From Rhodopirellula sp. (GTDB lineage: Bacteria; Planctomycetota; Planctomycetia; Pirellulales; Pirellulaceae), in contig PAAT01000169.1 of assembly GCA_002698965.1 (NCBI GenBank), positions 15,039 through 79,038 on the forward strand: a stretch of DNA of 64,000 bases. The letters are read 5' to 3'. The translations under genes and the position numbers were made by a program. The notes beneath the pieces are model-generated. The model saw only the letters and a list, made by a program, of their open reading frames with translations. It had not been told where the DNA came from and did not search any database. Below, piece by piece: positions 27,779 to 35,962 of the stretch (its first letter is position 1; every line of letters starts with the position of its first letter).

Positions 27779-28897
27779 ATGAAGATTACATCGATTGAAT
27801 GCCATAAATTACTGGGTGCCACCGTCGATGGGGGTTGGCCTGAAGGTCACGAACCGGAAGATGATCTACATACATTAGTGGAGGTGCACACGGATGAAGG
27901 GGTTTCCGGAATTGGGAGTGTCTTTACCGGGTCTGCGCTGACTCAGGCGGGCGTTGATTTCTTAAAACCTTTCTGGAATGGTGCTCCCGCAGATCAGCCA
28001 GAGCGTGTCAGTGAGTTACTGAGGCAAAGTAGTTTTTGGCAAGGGCGAGGAGGTACTGTCGAACATGTGATTTCAGGTATCGATATCGCTTTGTGGGACT
28101 TATTTGGAAAGATTTGTAACCAGCCGATTAAGAAATTATTTGGCGGTGTTTATCGGGACAAAATCAAGCCTTATGGTTCGATTCTGTTTGATCAACCAGA
28201 TGTGCTGGCCCAACGCCTAAAAGAGACTGTGGCTCGTGGCTTTAAGGCGATTAAGCTTGGTTGGCGTCCATTTGGTCGAGTGAGTCGAGCATTTGATGAA
28301 GAGCTTATACGTACTGCTCGTGAAACCGTCGGTTCTGATATTACACTCCTGGTGGATGCCGGAGGTAGTGAGCAGTTTTGGCCGCACGACTATAAGTGGG
28401 CTATCAATACCGCGCATATGCTGGCCGAGTACGGTGTCGAATGGTTTGAAGAGCCACTTCCGCCGGATGATATTGAAGGTTATATCAAATTACGTGAACA
28501 TTCACCGGTACCAGTAGCGGGATGTGAGGTGTTGACGCGCCGTCAGGCATTTATCCCTTGGATTGAACGTCATGCCGTTGATTTCATTCAGCCTGATGCC
28601 ACAAAGTGTGGAGGGCTGACCGAGGCTCGTCGTATTGCTAGTCATGCCTATGATCACAATGTTCGTTTTGTCAGTCATGGTTGGAATACAGCCGTGGGTT
28701 TGGCTGCGGATTTACAGTTGGCGGCATCTCTGCCGGTAGCCTGGTATGTTGAATATTTGACCCCCGCTGCTTACATCGAAGATTTAGTGGTTGATAAATT
28801 TACACTGGATGAAGATGGATATTTAACGATTCCGGATGGACCCGGGCTAGGGATTCAAATTGATCGTGAAGCCTTGTCTCGCTTTAGCGGTAACTAA
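27779..28897 (+). CDS. Enolase-superfamily (mandelate racemase-type) sugar-acid enzyme
   Basis: A 372-residue cytoplasmic protein with the capping domain and TIM barrel of the mandelate racemase/muconate lactonising enzyme superfamily. Metal ligands are visible as D193 (LLVDAGG), E224 or E225 (WFEEPL) and E250 (VAGCE). The D273 (QPDATKCGG) and H300 (FVSHGWNTAV) pair matches the Asp-His dyad of the MandR group. The usual KxK motif is altered: K159-L-G161 instead of a second Lys. A dehydratase or epimerase acting on a sugar acid is likely, consistent with the GntP permease and other sugar-acid genes here. It lies 6 nt after the esterase stop. Confidence 0.88.
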   Translation: MKITSIECHKLLGATVDGGWPEGHEPEDDLHTLVEVHTDEGVSGIGSVFTGSALTQAGVDFLKPFWNGAPADQPERVSELLRQSSFWQGRGGTVEHVISGIDIALWDLFGKICNQPIKKLFGGVYRDKIKPYGSILFDQPDVLAQRLKETVARGFKAIKLGWRPFGRVSRAFDEELIRTARETVGSDITLLVDAGGSEQFWPHDYKWAINTAHMLAEYGVEWFEEPLPPDDIEGYIKLREHSPVPVAGCEVLTRRQAFIPWIERHAVDFIQPDATKCGGLTEARRIASHAYDHNVRFVSHGWNTAVGLAADLQLAASLPVAWYVEYLTPAAYIEDLVVDKFTLDEDGYLTIPDGPGLGIQIDREALSRFSGN

Positions 28898-28963
28898 AGA
28901 GCGGCATGAGGTTTTGAGATTTATCTTCTTCACATTTGACAGGATTGTCTCAGAATAAAGAAT

Positions 28964-29346
28964 GAGGATTGCAGGTGGACTGGATGGTCGCTGGTTCGCA
29001 TGTCGAACGAGAGGAAAGTCCGGGCTTCGTAGAGCACAATGGTCGGTAACACCGACCGGCCGTAAGGTCAGGGATAGTGCAACAGAAAGTAGACCGCCCG
29101 CCTAGCGGGTAAGGGTGAAACGGTGAGGTAAGAGCTCACCAGCATGTCAGGTGACTGGCGTGGCTTGGTAAACCCCATTGGAAGCAAAGCCAAGCAGGAA
29201 AGAAGATGGTTCGCCATCGGGGAGTCGCTCGCTCTCCTTGATTTCCGGGTAGGCTGCTCGAGACGGCAAGCAATTGTCGTCCTAGATGAATGACCGTCGT
29301 CACTTCGGTGATTACAGAACCCGGCTTACGGTCCACCGCATTCCTC
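28964..29346 (+). ncRNA. rnpB: RNase P RNA, bacterial type A
   Basis: The catalytic RNA of RNase P, which matures tRNA 5' ends. Conserved CR elements are plain: GAGGAAAGTCCGGGC near 29011, GATAGTGCAACAGAAA near 29074, and AGAACCCGGCTTACGG near 29316. The terminal P1 helix pairs GGTGGAC (28974-28980) with GTCCACC (29331-29337), extended outward to GAGGA at 28964 and TCCTC ending at 29346. A T-run follows at 29347-29351. Length is about 383 nt, normal for the class. Exact ends are estimated from P1 pairing. Confidence 0.97.
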
Positions 29347-29390
29347 TTTTTCAATGGCTCTAATGATGAATTTTAGGAAGCGATGGTTCC

Positions 29391-31010
29391 ATGGTTGATT
29401 CCGACAAGTCTCAGACTACTGATCATATACAGGAAGTTGGCAAGCAAAGCCAAACGTTCCTACCAGGTTGGTCTTTGCTGGTCTTTGCTTTGGCGGTTTT
29501 TATGATTTTCCTCTTCCAGAAGGGAACGCCCGTTGATCAGGCATTCGCCAATGCAATGACGATGCTAGCGGTTGGTGCGTCCCTTGGAGTTTATGGAATT
29601 TGGTTTTTCTGGAGAGGACCTGCTGGATCGGGGTTGAAACGGTTGGTGCTGTGGGGGGGGATTGTCTGCTTGGTTCTGTGCTTTTCCTTGATTCGTATCA
29701 ACGGGGTTACCGGCCAGTTGTTGTTTGACTGGAACTGGCGTTGGGAAGGCGTTGCCGATGAGAAGTTGTTAGGGATTGTCGGAGAAATTGTGCCAGGCGA
29801 TGTGGATTTAAATTCTGTCAACGATCGTTTGGATTACTCCGGGTTTCTAGGAAAGGATCGTCATCCCTACGTGGAGGCTGATTGGATAGCTGATCCATCT
29901 GCTGACAATGTAGTGGAACTCTGGCGGCGGGAGATCGGAGCTGGGTGGTCTGCATTTGCTTCGGTGGCAGGCTTTGGCGTGACTATGGAGCAACGAGGCA
30001 AGCAGGAAATTGTCAGTTGTTATGATCTCGATTCAGGTGAAATACGCTGGGCGCATGTCAGGGAGTTCCGGCATGAGACCCTGCTAGGTGGTGTTGGTCC
30101 AAGGGCAACGCCTACTGTTTTTAAGGGGGAAGTTTATACGCTAGGTCCGGATGGAAAATTAATGTGCTTGGCCGGAAAGACTGGAAAATTGCGTTGGCAG
30201 CAAGATGTATTGGCCTATGTGAATTCGTCACCCGAGCAAGATTCGACGGTGGTTAGCTGGGGGCGTAGTTCCTCGCCACTGGTGGTTGGTGATTTGGTCA
30301 TTGTGCCAGCTGGCGGACCTCAAAGTGGCCCCTTTGTAAGCTTACTCGCCTTCAATCGAAAGAACGGTGACTTGGTTTGGCAAGGCGGGGCTGAACAGGT
30401 TAGTTTTGCTTCTCCGACGTTGTTAATGATAAACCGGGAACCACAGGTTGTCGTTGTCAATGAAAGTTCAGTGGCAGGTCATGAACTAAATACAGGTAAG
30501 CAGATTTGGAAGCAACCCTGGGAGGGTTCCAGTACGAGTAGTGCAAACAATTCGCAACCGTTCTTAGCAGGCGAGAATCAGGTCTTTGTTGCGAAAGGTT
30601 ACGGTCAGGGTTCTTTGCTTTTCGCGGTAGATGGAGAAAAGACATCTGAAATCTGGCGTAATCCATCGGTGGCTCGAACAAAGTATACGAATGCCGTTTT
30701 GATAGACGGGAAAATCTATAGTTTGTCGGACGGGATCTTAGAATGTGCTAACTTAAGCACCGGCGAGAGGATCTGGAAGAAGGGCCGCTTTAATCATGGC
30801 CAGTTATTGATGGTGGGTGATTTGATTCTGATTCAATCTGAAGAGGGTGAATTGCACTTCATTCGACCAAAGCAAAATGGCTTCAAGACGGTATATCAGG
30901 TGCAGGCACTGGAAGATCGTTGCTGGGCAACAATGACACTCTATGACAACAAGTTGATTCTGCGTAATTCCGAAGAAGTCGTTTGTTATCAGGTTCCGGT
31001 AGTGCGTTAG
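29391..31010 (+). CDS. Membrane-anchored PQQ-like beta-propeller protein
   Basis: A 539-residue protein with three N-terminal hydrophobic helices (~25-45, ~53-76, ~85-103) followed by a PQQ/BamB-type beta-propeller. Repeating blades carry the Trp-containing pattern, for example YDLDSGEIRWAHV, LAGKTGKLRWQQD, FNRKNGDLVWQGG, ELNTGKQIWKQPW and NLSTGERIWKKGR. In this phylum such proteins are numerous and mostly uncharacterised; a PQQ cofactor is not implied. A run of eight G at 29653-29660 lies within the second half of the membrane region. The gene begins 44 nt after rnpB. Confidence 0.88.
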   Translation: MVDSDKSQTTDHIQEVGKQSQTFLPGWSLLVFALAVFMIFLFQKGTPVDQAFANAMTMLAVGASLGVYGIWFFWRGPAGSGLKRLVLWGGIVCLVLCFSLIRINGVTGQLLFDWNWRWEGVADEKLLGIVGEIVPGDVDLNSVNDRLDYSGFLGKDRHPYVEADWIADPSADNVVELWRREIGAGWSAFASVAGFGVTMEQRGKQEIVSCYDLDSGEIRWAHVREFRHETLLGGVGPRATPTVFKGEVYTLGPDGKLMCLAGKTGKLRWQQDVLAYVNSSPEQDSTVVSWGRSSSPLVVGDLVIVPAGGPQSGPFVSLLAFNRKNGDLVWQGGAEQVSFASPTLLMINREPQVVVVNESSVAGHELNTGKQIWKQPWEGSSTSSANNSQPFLAGENQVFVAKGYGQGSLLFAVDGEKTSEIWRNPSVARTKYTNAVLIDGKIYSLSDGILECANLSTGERIWKKGRFNHGQLLMVGDLILIQSEEGELHFIRPKQNGFKTVYQVQALEDRCWATMTLYDNKLILRNSEEVVCYQVPVVR

Positions 31011-31023
31011 ATTACCGCATTAC
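30999..31023. terminator. Convergent-junction hairpin between PQQ and RHH genes
   Basis: An inverted repeat of 8 pairs (GTAGTGCG at 30999-31006, CGCATTAC at 31016-31023, one G-U pair) with a 9-nt loop. The two stop codons, TAG 31008-31010 on + and TAA 31020-31022 on -, lie in the loop and the right arm. Placement between convergent genes suggests a shared terminator, but neither strand has a strong T-tract. Confidence 0.4.
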
Positions 31024-31601
31024 TTGACCAACTCTTTGTCAATAATCTGCAGGAGTTTTGAAATGCAGAGCTTATTCATGCTGGTATTGAGCTCGTCGGC
31101 TTCCTGTATTAGAGCCGCATGAAGGCTTTCAGGAAGTCGTACGGTGATCATTTTTGTTTTTTCGCGATCAGGCAGGTTCCGTTTTTGAGGGCGACTTCGC
31201 ATTTCTGCCAGGATATGTTGTATTTCGACATATTCCGCAGTTGTTTCAAATTGGCGTCGTAGTTCGGCCGTTGGGAATAGCTTGTAGATTAAACCATCCA
31301 CCCCCATTACTTGCTTGAAAAATACTTCCCAATCTCTTGCAGCACGCGAGAGATGGAGTGCTTGAGTTACGGCTTCACGACGTTGATCAAGCGTGATTTT
31401 ACTGGGTTTTACCGGTTCGTTAGACCAGTTCCCTGAGTGGTCTACGAGCCCTGGTCTATTAGGGCTGGATTGATTTAGCGGCTGCTGTGGTAGATGAGGC
31501 TCGTTATAGTAGCGAGGCCTCGGTTTAAGTGGCTGATTTACTTGTCGCTTGTCTTTAAATGCTGCTTTAGACATGATACCCCCCTGGGCTTTGATAACCA
31601 C
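31020..31601 (-). CDS. Ribbon-helix-helix DNA-binding domain protein
   Basis: A 193-residue protein. The first ~80 residues are Lys/Pro/Asn-rich and look disordered. A helical middle follows (~85-140), and residues ~150-193 form a CopG/HicB-like ribbon-helix-helix: a beta strand KMITVRLPESLHAALIQEA, then helices LNTSMNKLCISKLLQII. The RLPESLHAAL pattern is typical of RHH transcription regulators and antitoxins. No toxin gene is adjacent. It is a lone minus-strand gene converging on the PQQ gene. A role as regulator is likely; the target is unknown. Confidence 0.7.
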   Translation of the reverse strand: MVIKAQGGIMSKAAFKDKRQVNQPLKPRPRYYNEPHLPQQPLNQSSPNRPGLVDHSGNWSNEPVKPSKITLDQRREAVTQALHLSRAARDWEVFFKQVMGVDGLIYKLFPTAELRRQFETTAEYVEIQHILAEMRSRPQKRNLPDREKTKMITVRLPESLHAALIQEADELNTSMNKLCISKLLQIIDKELVK

Positions 31602-31927
31602 TTGTTCGCCCGGAACAAACCTCAGCTGGTTGTGAGAGTTTGTCCGAATGTGACTATGGGAATGATTAATCCGGCGTCAACCGCGTTTCGCAAGTCCTTT
31701 AACTGCAGTTACTTACGTTTAACGCCAGCCGACTGTCTCTTTTTTGGGCAGGTCAGCCGGCATTTGAGACGGGCTGAGCTGCTTAAAAAGCGCGCAGGTG
31801 AGTTTATCGCATTTACTAAGTGTCCCGGTTGTTCGGTGTGTGATGTAATCGTCTTGTTTTTGTAGGGTGTTTAGTAAAATGCTAGCGAAATGCTTTTGTT
31901 ACCGATGTTTTCTTTGGGCTATAAGAA
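31602..31927. other. Gene-free stretch upstream of the RHH gene
   Basis: No coding region I can support; a plus-strand ORF reaching in from 31494 overlaps the RHH gene antisense and has no family features. The stretch probably holds the promoter of the RHH gene. It is bounded on the right by the terminator of the sugar isomerase-like gene. I see no repeat or structured RNA here. Confidence 0.4.
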
Positions 31928-31960
31928 AAGCCCGTGGCTTTGTTGGAAACCACGGGCTTG
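31926..31960 (-). terminator. Rho-independent terminator of the sugar isomerase/epimerase-like gene
   Basis: A perfect 10-bp stem, AAGCCCGTGG at 31928-31937 with CCACGGGCTT at 31950-31959, loop of 12 nt. Read on the minus strand it is followed by TTTTCTTAT. It sits about 30 nt after the stop codon of the minus-strand gene at 31989. Confidence 0.85.
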
Positions 31961-31988
31961 ATGGGAGGCCTAGTTTTAGCATTGTTTT

Positions 31989-32894
31989 TTAGGCTGATTT
32001 GGTCAATGCTTTGCGAACTTTGAGAAGGAGTTGTTTGGTTTGTTTAATCCCTTCCATTTCTGGTTTTTCACGGCCTTCATATTCGATACCGACAAAGCCG
32101 TTGTAACCATGTTTGAGAACAATCTTCATCATTTTGGTGTAATCTGTTTTGGTCTCATTTCCATTTTCGTCAAAGTCGTGACTCTTTGCACTTACGGCCT
32201 TGGCAAATGGCATTGTTTCTTCAACACCTTTATAGCGGTCGTAGTCATGGAAGTTACCAAAGTCTGGCAAGGTACCACAGTTTTTCATGCCGACTTTTTT
32301 CATAACTGCCGCTAGCCATTCGCCGTTGGATGATAATCCACCATGGTTTTCCACGATGACATTCATCTTATGTTTCGCAGCGAATTCACTTAGTCGGCTT
32401 AGTCCATCGGCAGCCAATTCAAGTTGTTCGTTGTATTCACCGCCAGAAGCAGCATTAACTCGGATGCTGTGGCCGCCTAGGAATTTAGAAGCGAGAACCC
32501 ATTTGTAGTGGTTTTCAACAGCTTGTGTGCGTTTTGCGTTGTCCGGATCGCCTAAGCGACCTTCACCATCGCACATGATCAGATTGGTTTTTACATTTAG
32601 ATCATCGGCTCGTTTCTTCAGGTCTTTTAGGTAGTCCATATTTTCGGCCTTGTCCTTGAAGAACTGATTGACGTATTCAATACAGCTAATGTTGAATTCT
32701 TCCTTAGTGACTTTGGCAAAGTCTTCATTTTTTATTTTGCCACCAAATATTGCGCGGTGCAGAGACCATTGTGCCAATGAAATTTTAAAGAGAGGCTTTT
32801 TCTTTTCGCCCGCAATGGCTGGGATAGTCGCTGTGGCCACTGCAGCAGCGGTCGCCGACTTCATGAAGTCACGTCGTGTGGGTTTCATATACAT
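31989..32894 (-). CDS. Tat-exported sugar phosphate isomerase/epimerase-like protein
   Basis: A protein of 301 residues from the ATG at 32894, which has AAGGA about 8 nt upstream; a GTG one codon earlier is also possible. A Tat leader ([20 protein letters not shown]) precedes a xylose-isomerase-like TIM barrel. Likely metal ligands are seen in VIVENHGG (Glu), LPDFGNFHD (Asp), KSHDFDENG (His) and FVGIEYEG (Glu). The family includes sugar epimerases, inosose dehydratases and hydroxypyruvate isomerases; export points to action on an external substrate. It is monocistronic with its own terminator. Confidence 0.87.
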   Translation of the reverse strand: MYMKPTRRDFMKSATAAAVATATIPAIAGEKKKPLFKISLAQWSLHRAIFGGKIKNEDFAKVTKEEFNISCIEYVNQFFKDKAENMDYLKDLKKRADDLNVKTNLIMCDGEGRLGDPDNAKRTQAVENHYKWVLASKFLGGHSIRVNAASGGEYNEQLELAADGLSRLSEFAAKHKMNVIVENHGGLSSNGEWLAAVMKKVGMKNCGTLPDFGNFHDYDRYKGVEETMPFAKAVSAKSHDFDENGNETKTDYTKMMKIVLKHGYNGFVGIEYEGREKPEMEGIKQTKQLLLKVRKALTKSA

Positions 32895-33118
32895 CACTTA
32901 TTTCCTTTGAGTTATTAAATCCTTTTGACTCGTTGGTCGTTAAGTCAAAGGTGTCTTTTAAAGTATCGGGTTCAAGTAGCTTAGTATAATTCGCGGTGTT
33001 AAACTGAGCAATTGTGCGAGCCTTCTATCTGGCTAATCCTTCACTTTGCCTGAGGTTGTGTCGGGTTGAGGAAATTGTATGAGTATTCATGGTGGATTAA
33101 AAACACGGAGTTCGGTAG

Positions 33119-33715
33119 ATGACATCTGCAGCAGGAAAAGCTGAACAGATCTTTCGCATTTTAAACAGAGAGTTGTGGGTCGTTACATCGTCCGATAGGG
33201 ATTCCCGAGGAGGGCTGCTGGCAACCTGGGTATCGCAGGCGTCCCTAGATCCGGAAAGGCCAGTGATTCTGGCAGGTTTGGCTCCAAATCACCATACGAC
33301 CGCATTAGTCCGTAACTCCGGACGATTGGCGGTTCACTTATTAGAGCCCGATCAATGCAACGTTGCCTGGAATTTTTGTCGCGACTCGGGGAGAGCACGC
33401 GACAAATTGGAGAATGTCGAACTGGAAGGTGGAGTTGCTGACACGCCTGTTTTGACAAAATGTCACAGCTATCTCTTAGGGCAAGTCTTTGCTTGCGTGG
33501 AAACAGGGGAAAGAACTTATTTTTGGGCCGATGTCGTCCAAGCCGAGCAACACAGCCGTCTGGCCCCGTTAGCTGAACAACAATTTATTGATTGGTGTGA
33601 TGAGGAGAAAAAAGCGGTTTTGAGGTTGGACAAGTCGGAGGATATCGGGGTGCAACGTGAGTTTGAAGCCGAATTCCGCCAGAGCATTCCCGATTGGCTG
33701 CGGTTTGAAGAATAA
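33119..33715 (+). CDS. Flavin reductase-like domain protein
   Basis: A 198-residue protein of the FMN-binding split-barrel flavin reductase family. The N-terminal strand LWVVTSSDRDSRGGLLATWVSQASLDPERPVILAGL corresponds to the family's flavin-binding start, and NHHTTALVRNSGRLAVHLL to the second conserved segment. The C-terminal ~40 residues are less conserved. It may reduce free FMN, or be a flavoredoxin-like electron carrier. It is 100 nt upstream of hflX and possibly separately transcribed. Confidence 0.8.
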   Translation: MTSAAGKAEQIFRILNRELWVVTSSDRDSRGGLLATWVSQASLDPERPVILAGLAPNHHTTALVRNSGRLAVHLLEPDQCNVAWNFCRDSGRARDKLENVELEGGVADTPVLTKCHSYLLGQVFACVETGERTYFWADVVQAEQHSRLAPLAEQQFIDWCDEEKKAVLRLDKSEDIGVQREFEAEFRQSIPDWLRFEE

Positions 33716-33740
33716 CTAGTGAATCCGATTACCGCCCTCA

Positions 33741-33769
33741 TAGGTTCCGTTGCCAGCGTGGGATATAAT
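33741..33769 (+). promoter_or_regulatory. Possible promoter of the hflX operon
   Basis: A consensus -10 hexamer TATAAT at 33764-33769 lies 46 nt before the hflX start. The hexamer 17 nt upstream (TAGGTT) is a poor -35. It is the best sigma-70-like candidate in the flavin reductase-hflX gap, but it rests on the -10 alone. Confidence 0.28.
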
Positions 33770-33815
33770 CACCGGTAGTGTTCAAATAAATGGCAACTAG
33801 GAGTTATCTTTCACG

Positions 33816-35144
33816 GTGCAGGATCTTGAGCGTAAGCAAAGTTTGGCAAAAGAAAAGTCAGTGCTTGCGCGCGTGATTACTCATGACGAAATCATCGATG
33901 TGGATGAAGACCCGCTGGAAGAGTGTGAGCGTCTGGCAATGACTGCCGGTACGGTTGTTAAATCCGGAATTGTTCAACGGCGTCAGGCGATGCATGCCGC
34001 AACGGCCTTTGGAAAAGGAAAAGTCGAAGAACTTGCTACGATAGTCGAGCATTATGAGGCTGAAGTTGTCATCTTTGATAACGACCTCAGCCCGGCGCAG
34101 ACCAGAAATCTGGAAAAAGCCGTCAAAGCTAAAGTGATTGACCGTACCGAATTGATTTTGGACATCTTTGCCTCGAATGCCCAAACTCTCGAATCCAGAC
34201 TGGCGGTTGAGCTAGCCCAGTTGGAATATTCTTTACCGCGTCTAAAGCGAATGTGGACTCACCTTGACCGAGTCAAAATGGGAGTCGGTATGCGTGGCCC
34301 CGGTGAGAAACAGTTGGAGGTTGACCGGAGATTGGTCGAGAAGCGAATTAGTGATCTTCGGAAGGAATTGAAGGTCATTGAAAAACGCAAAGAGCGGCTG
34401 GTGGCATCACGGAGTGACGTCATGACTGTATCGCTCGTCGGTTATACCAATGCGGGTAAGTCGACGCTCATGAATTCTCTCACCGATGCCAAGGTCCTGG
34501 CAGAAGACAAATTGTTCGCTACGTTGGATACTCGTACTCGCCGCTGGCATTTGCCTAACTGGGGACCTGTGCTCTTGAGCGATACTGTCGGTTTTATTAA
34601 GAATTTACCTCACCGTTTAATAGCATCATTTAAGGCAACACTGGAGGAAGCTCATCAGGCCGATTTACTGCTGCACATTGCTGATGGTTCCAACCCAGCC
34701 GTCTATCAGCAGGTTCGTTCAGTCTACGAAGTCCTTGAAGAAATCGGGATCGAAGAGAAAGATACCCTCTTGGTAATTAATAAAGTGGATCAGATAAAAG
34801 ACGCTCACCAACTTGATTTGATCCTCAATCGGTACCCTAATGCAGTTTCTATCAGTGCGATCACACGAAAAGGTTTTCAGAGTCTTGCGATGGCCGTCAG
34901 CGATGCTTTAAGCCGATCTTTTTTGGATCTCATGGTTGAAACTGGGGTGGGAAATGGCCGGCTAATGGCTTTTATTGCGGCCCGCGGGGAAATCCTCTCT
35001 ACCAGATTCTCTGAAACCAAAGTCGTCATTCATTGTCGCCTTCCGGAGAAATATGCCGGTCAAATTGATCGTCACGAGGCTACGGTTACACCACGTGAGG
35101 AATTCGTGCATGTACCTGAATCTGTTGCTCCACCATTGGAGTAA
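33816..35144 (+). CDS. hflX: GTPase HflX
   Basis: A 442-residue ribosome-associated GTPase that splits or rescues stalled ribosomes. The GTG start at 33816 follows an AGGAG about 12 nt upstream. The N-terminal HflX domain (~25-195) includes the family signature GVGMRGPGEKQLEVDRR and a coiled coil (~175-200). The G domain has G1 GYTNAGKST near residue 208, G3 DTVGFIKNLP and G4 NKVD. A C-terminal extension of ~60 residues follows. Length is normal. It heads a co-directional group with short spacers: the SDR gene starts 10 nt after its stop. Confidence 0.95.
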   Translation: MQDLERKQSLAKEKSVLARVITHDEIIDVDEDPLEECERLAMTAGTVVKSGIVQRRQAMHAATAFGKGKVEELATIVEHYEAEVVIFDNDLSPAQTRNLEKAVKAKVIDRTELILDIFASNAQTLESRLAVELAQLEYSLPRLKRMWTHLDRVKMGVGMRGPGEKQLEVDRRLVEKRISDLRKELKVIEKRKERLVASRSDVMTVSLVGYTNAGKSTLMNSLTDAKVLAEDKLFATLDTRTRRWHLPNWGPVLLSDTVGFIKNLPHRLIASFKATLEEAHQADLLLHIADGSNPAVYQQVRSVYEVLEEIGIEEKDTLLVINKVDQIKDAHQLDLILNRYPNAVSISAITRKGFQSLAMAVSDALSRSFLDLMVETGVGNGRLMAFIAARGEILSTRFSETKVVIHCRLPEKYAGQIDRHEATVTPREEFVHVPESVAPPLE

Positions 35145-35154
35145 GGAACTCGGA

Positions 35155-35961
35155 ATGGGATTTCGGAAACTAAACGGGAAAAACATTGTGATTACTGGAG
35201 CCTCGAGTGGGATCGGCCGGGCAATGGCAACGCAACTAGTCCGATCGGGCAACCATGTCCTTGCTCTTGCCCGCAGAGAAGAGCGATTGAAAGAACTCCA
35301 GGATGAGTTGCAGTTGGCAGCAGGGTCCCTGGCATATTTGGCAGGGGATATCACGTTAGAAGCCTATCGTCAGTCCGCGTTCGATTGGATTAGCGAAAAC
35401 TGGGGTGGTACGTTAGATGTGCTGGTCAACAACGCTGGCATTGGAAGCATTGGCCCCTTCGCTAAATCGGACGAGGTAACATTGCGAAAGGTAATGGAAG
35501 TAAACTTTTTTGCTGCGGTCGAATTGACCCGCTTATCTCTATCGGCTTTGAAGCAAAGCGACGTTCCGGTTGTGTGTAATATTGCATCGGTATTAGGTCA
35601 CACGGCAATGCCTATGAAGAGCGAGTATTGCGCCAGTAAGTTCGCAATGCATGGATTCTCAGACGCATTGCGAATCGAGATGGCAGCGGAGGGGATTAAT
35701 GTGGTTTTGGTCAGTCCCAGTACGACTCGAAGTGAGTTCTTTGCAGCGGTGCTGTCCGGAGCGAGCCAGCAGGCAAAAGGAATGACTGCTGATAAAGTGG
35801 CAACGCTCGCTATTAAGGCAATTAAAAAAGGAAAGCGTGAAGTGTTGTTGTCGTGGGGAGGGCGGTGTTTGGTTGCTTTCGATCGGTTGCTCCCTTCAAC
35901 GCTTTCCAGAATCCTGACACGTTGGTATGCTCGCCAATCAGCATCAAAAGTGGGGAGTTAA
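35155..35961 (+). CDS. Short-chain dehydrogenase/reductase
   Basis: A 268-residue classical SDR. I choose the ATG at 35155, preceded by TAAGGA; a longer reading from 34975 would run inside hflX. The NAD(P) motif TGASSGIG is at ~15-22, NNAG at ~95, and the catalytic Ser (CNIASVLG) and Y-x-x-x-K (YCASK, ~158-162) are intact. The substrate is unknown. The protein ends with a hydrophobic and basic stretch. The next gene begins 1 nt after its stop, so the SDR and the alpha/beta hydrolase are likely coupled. Confidence 0.92.
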   Translation: MGFRKLNGKNIVITGASSGIGRAMATQLVRSGNHVLALARREERLKELQDELQLAAGSLAYLAGDITLEAYRQSAFDWISENWGGTLDVLVNNAGIGSIGPFAKSDEVTLRKVMEVNFFAAVELTRLSLSALKQSDVPVVCNIASVLGHTAMPMKSEYCASKFAMHGFSDALRIEMAAEGINVVLVSPSTTRSEFFAAVLSGASQQAKGMTADKVATLAIKAIKKGKREVLLSWGGRCLVAFDRLLPSTLSRILTRWYARQSASKVGS

Positions 35962-35962
35962 T

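Noticed and set aside
28936-28963. Perfect TTGACA as rnpB promoter -35 box
   Set aside because: No -10-like hexamer lies at a proper spacing before the RNA's 5' end; the match may be chance.
31494-31865. Plus-strand ORF of 123 codons
   Set aside because: It overlaps the RHH gene antisense for over 100 nt, has no signal, domain or ribosome site, and its composition is non-coding-like.
34975-35154. 60-codon N-terminal extension of the SDR
   Set aside because: It lies wholly within the hflX coding region in another frame, and a good ribosome site precedes the ATG at 35155, which begins the canonical SDR fold.
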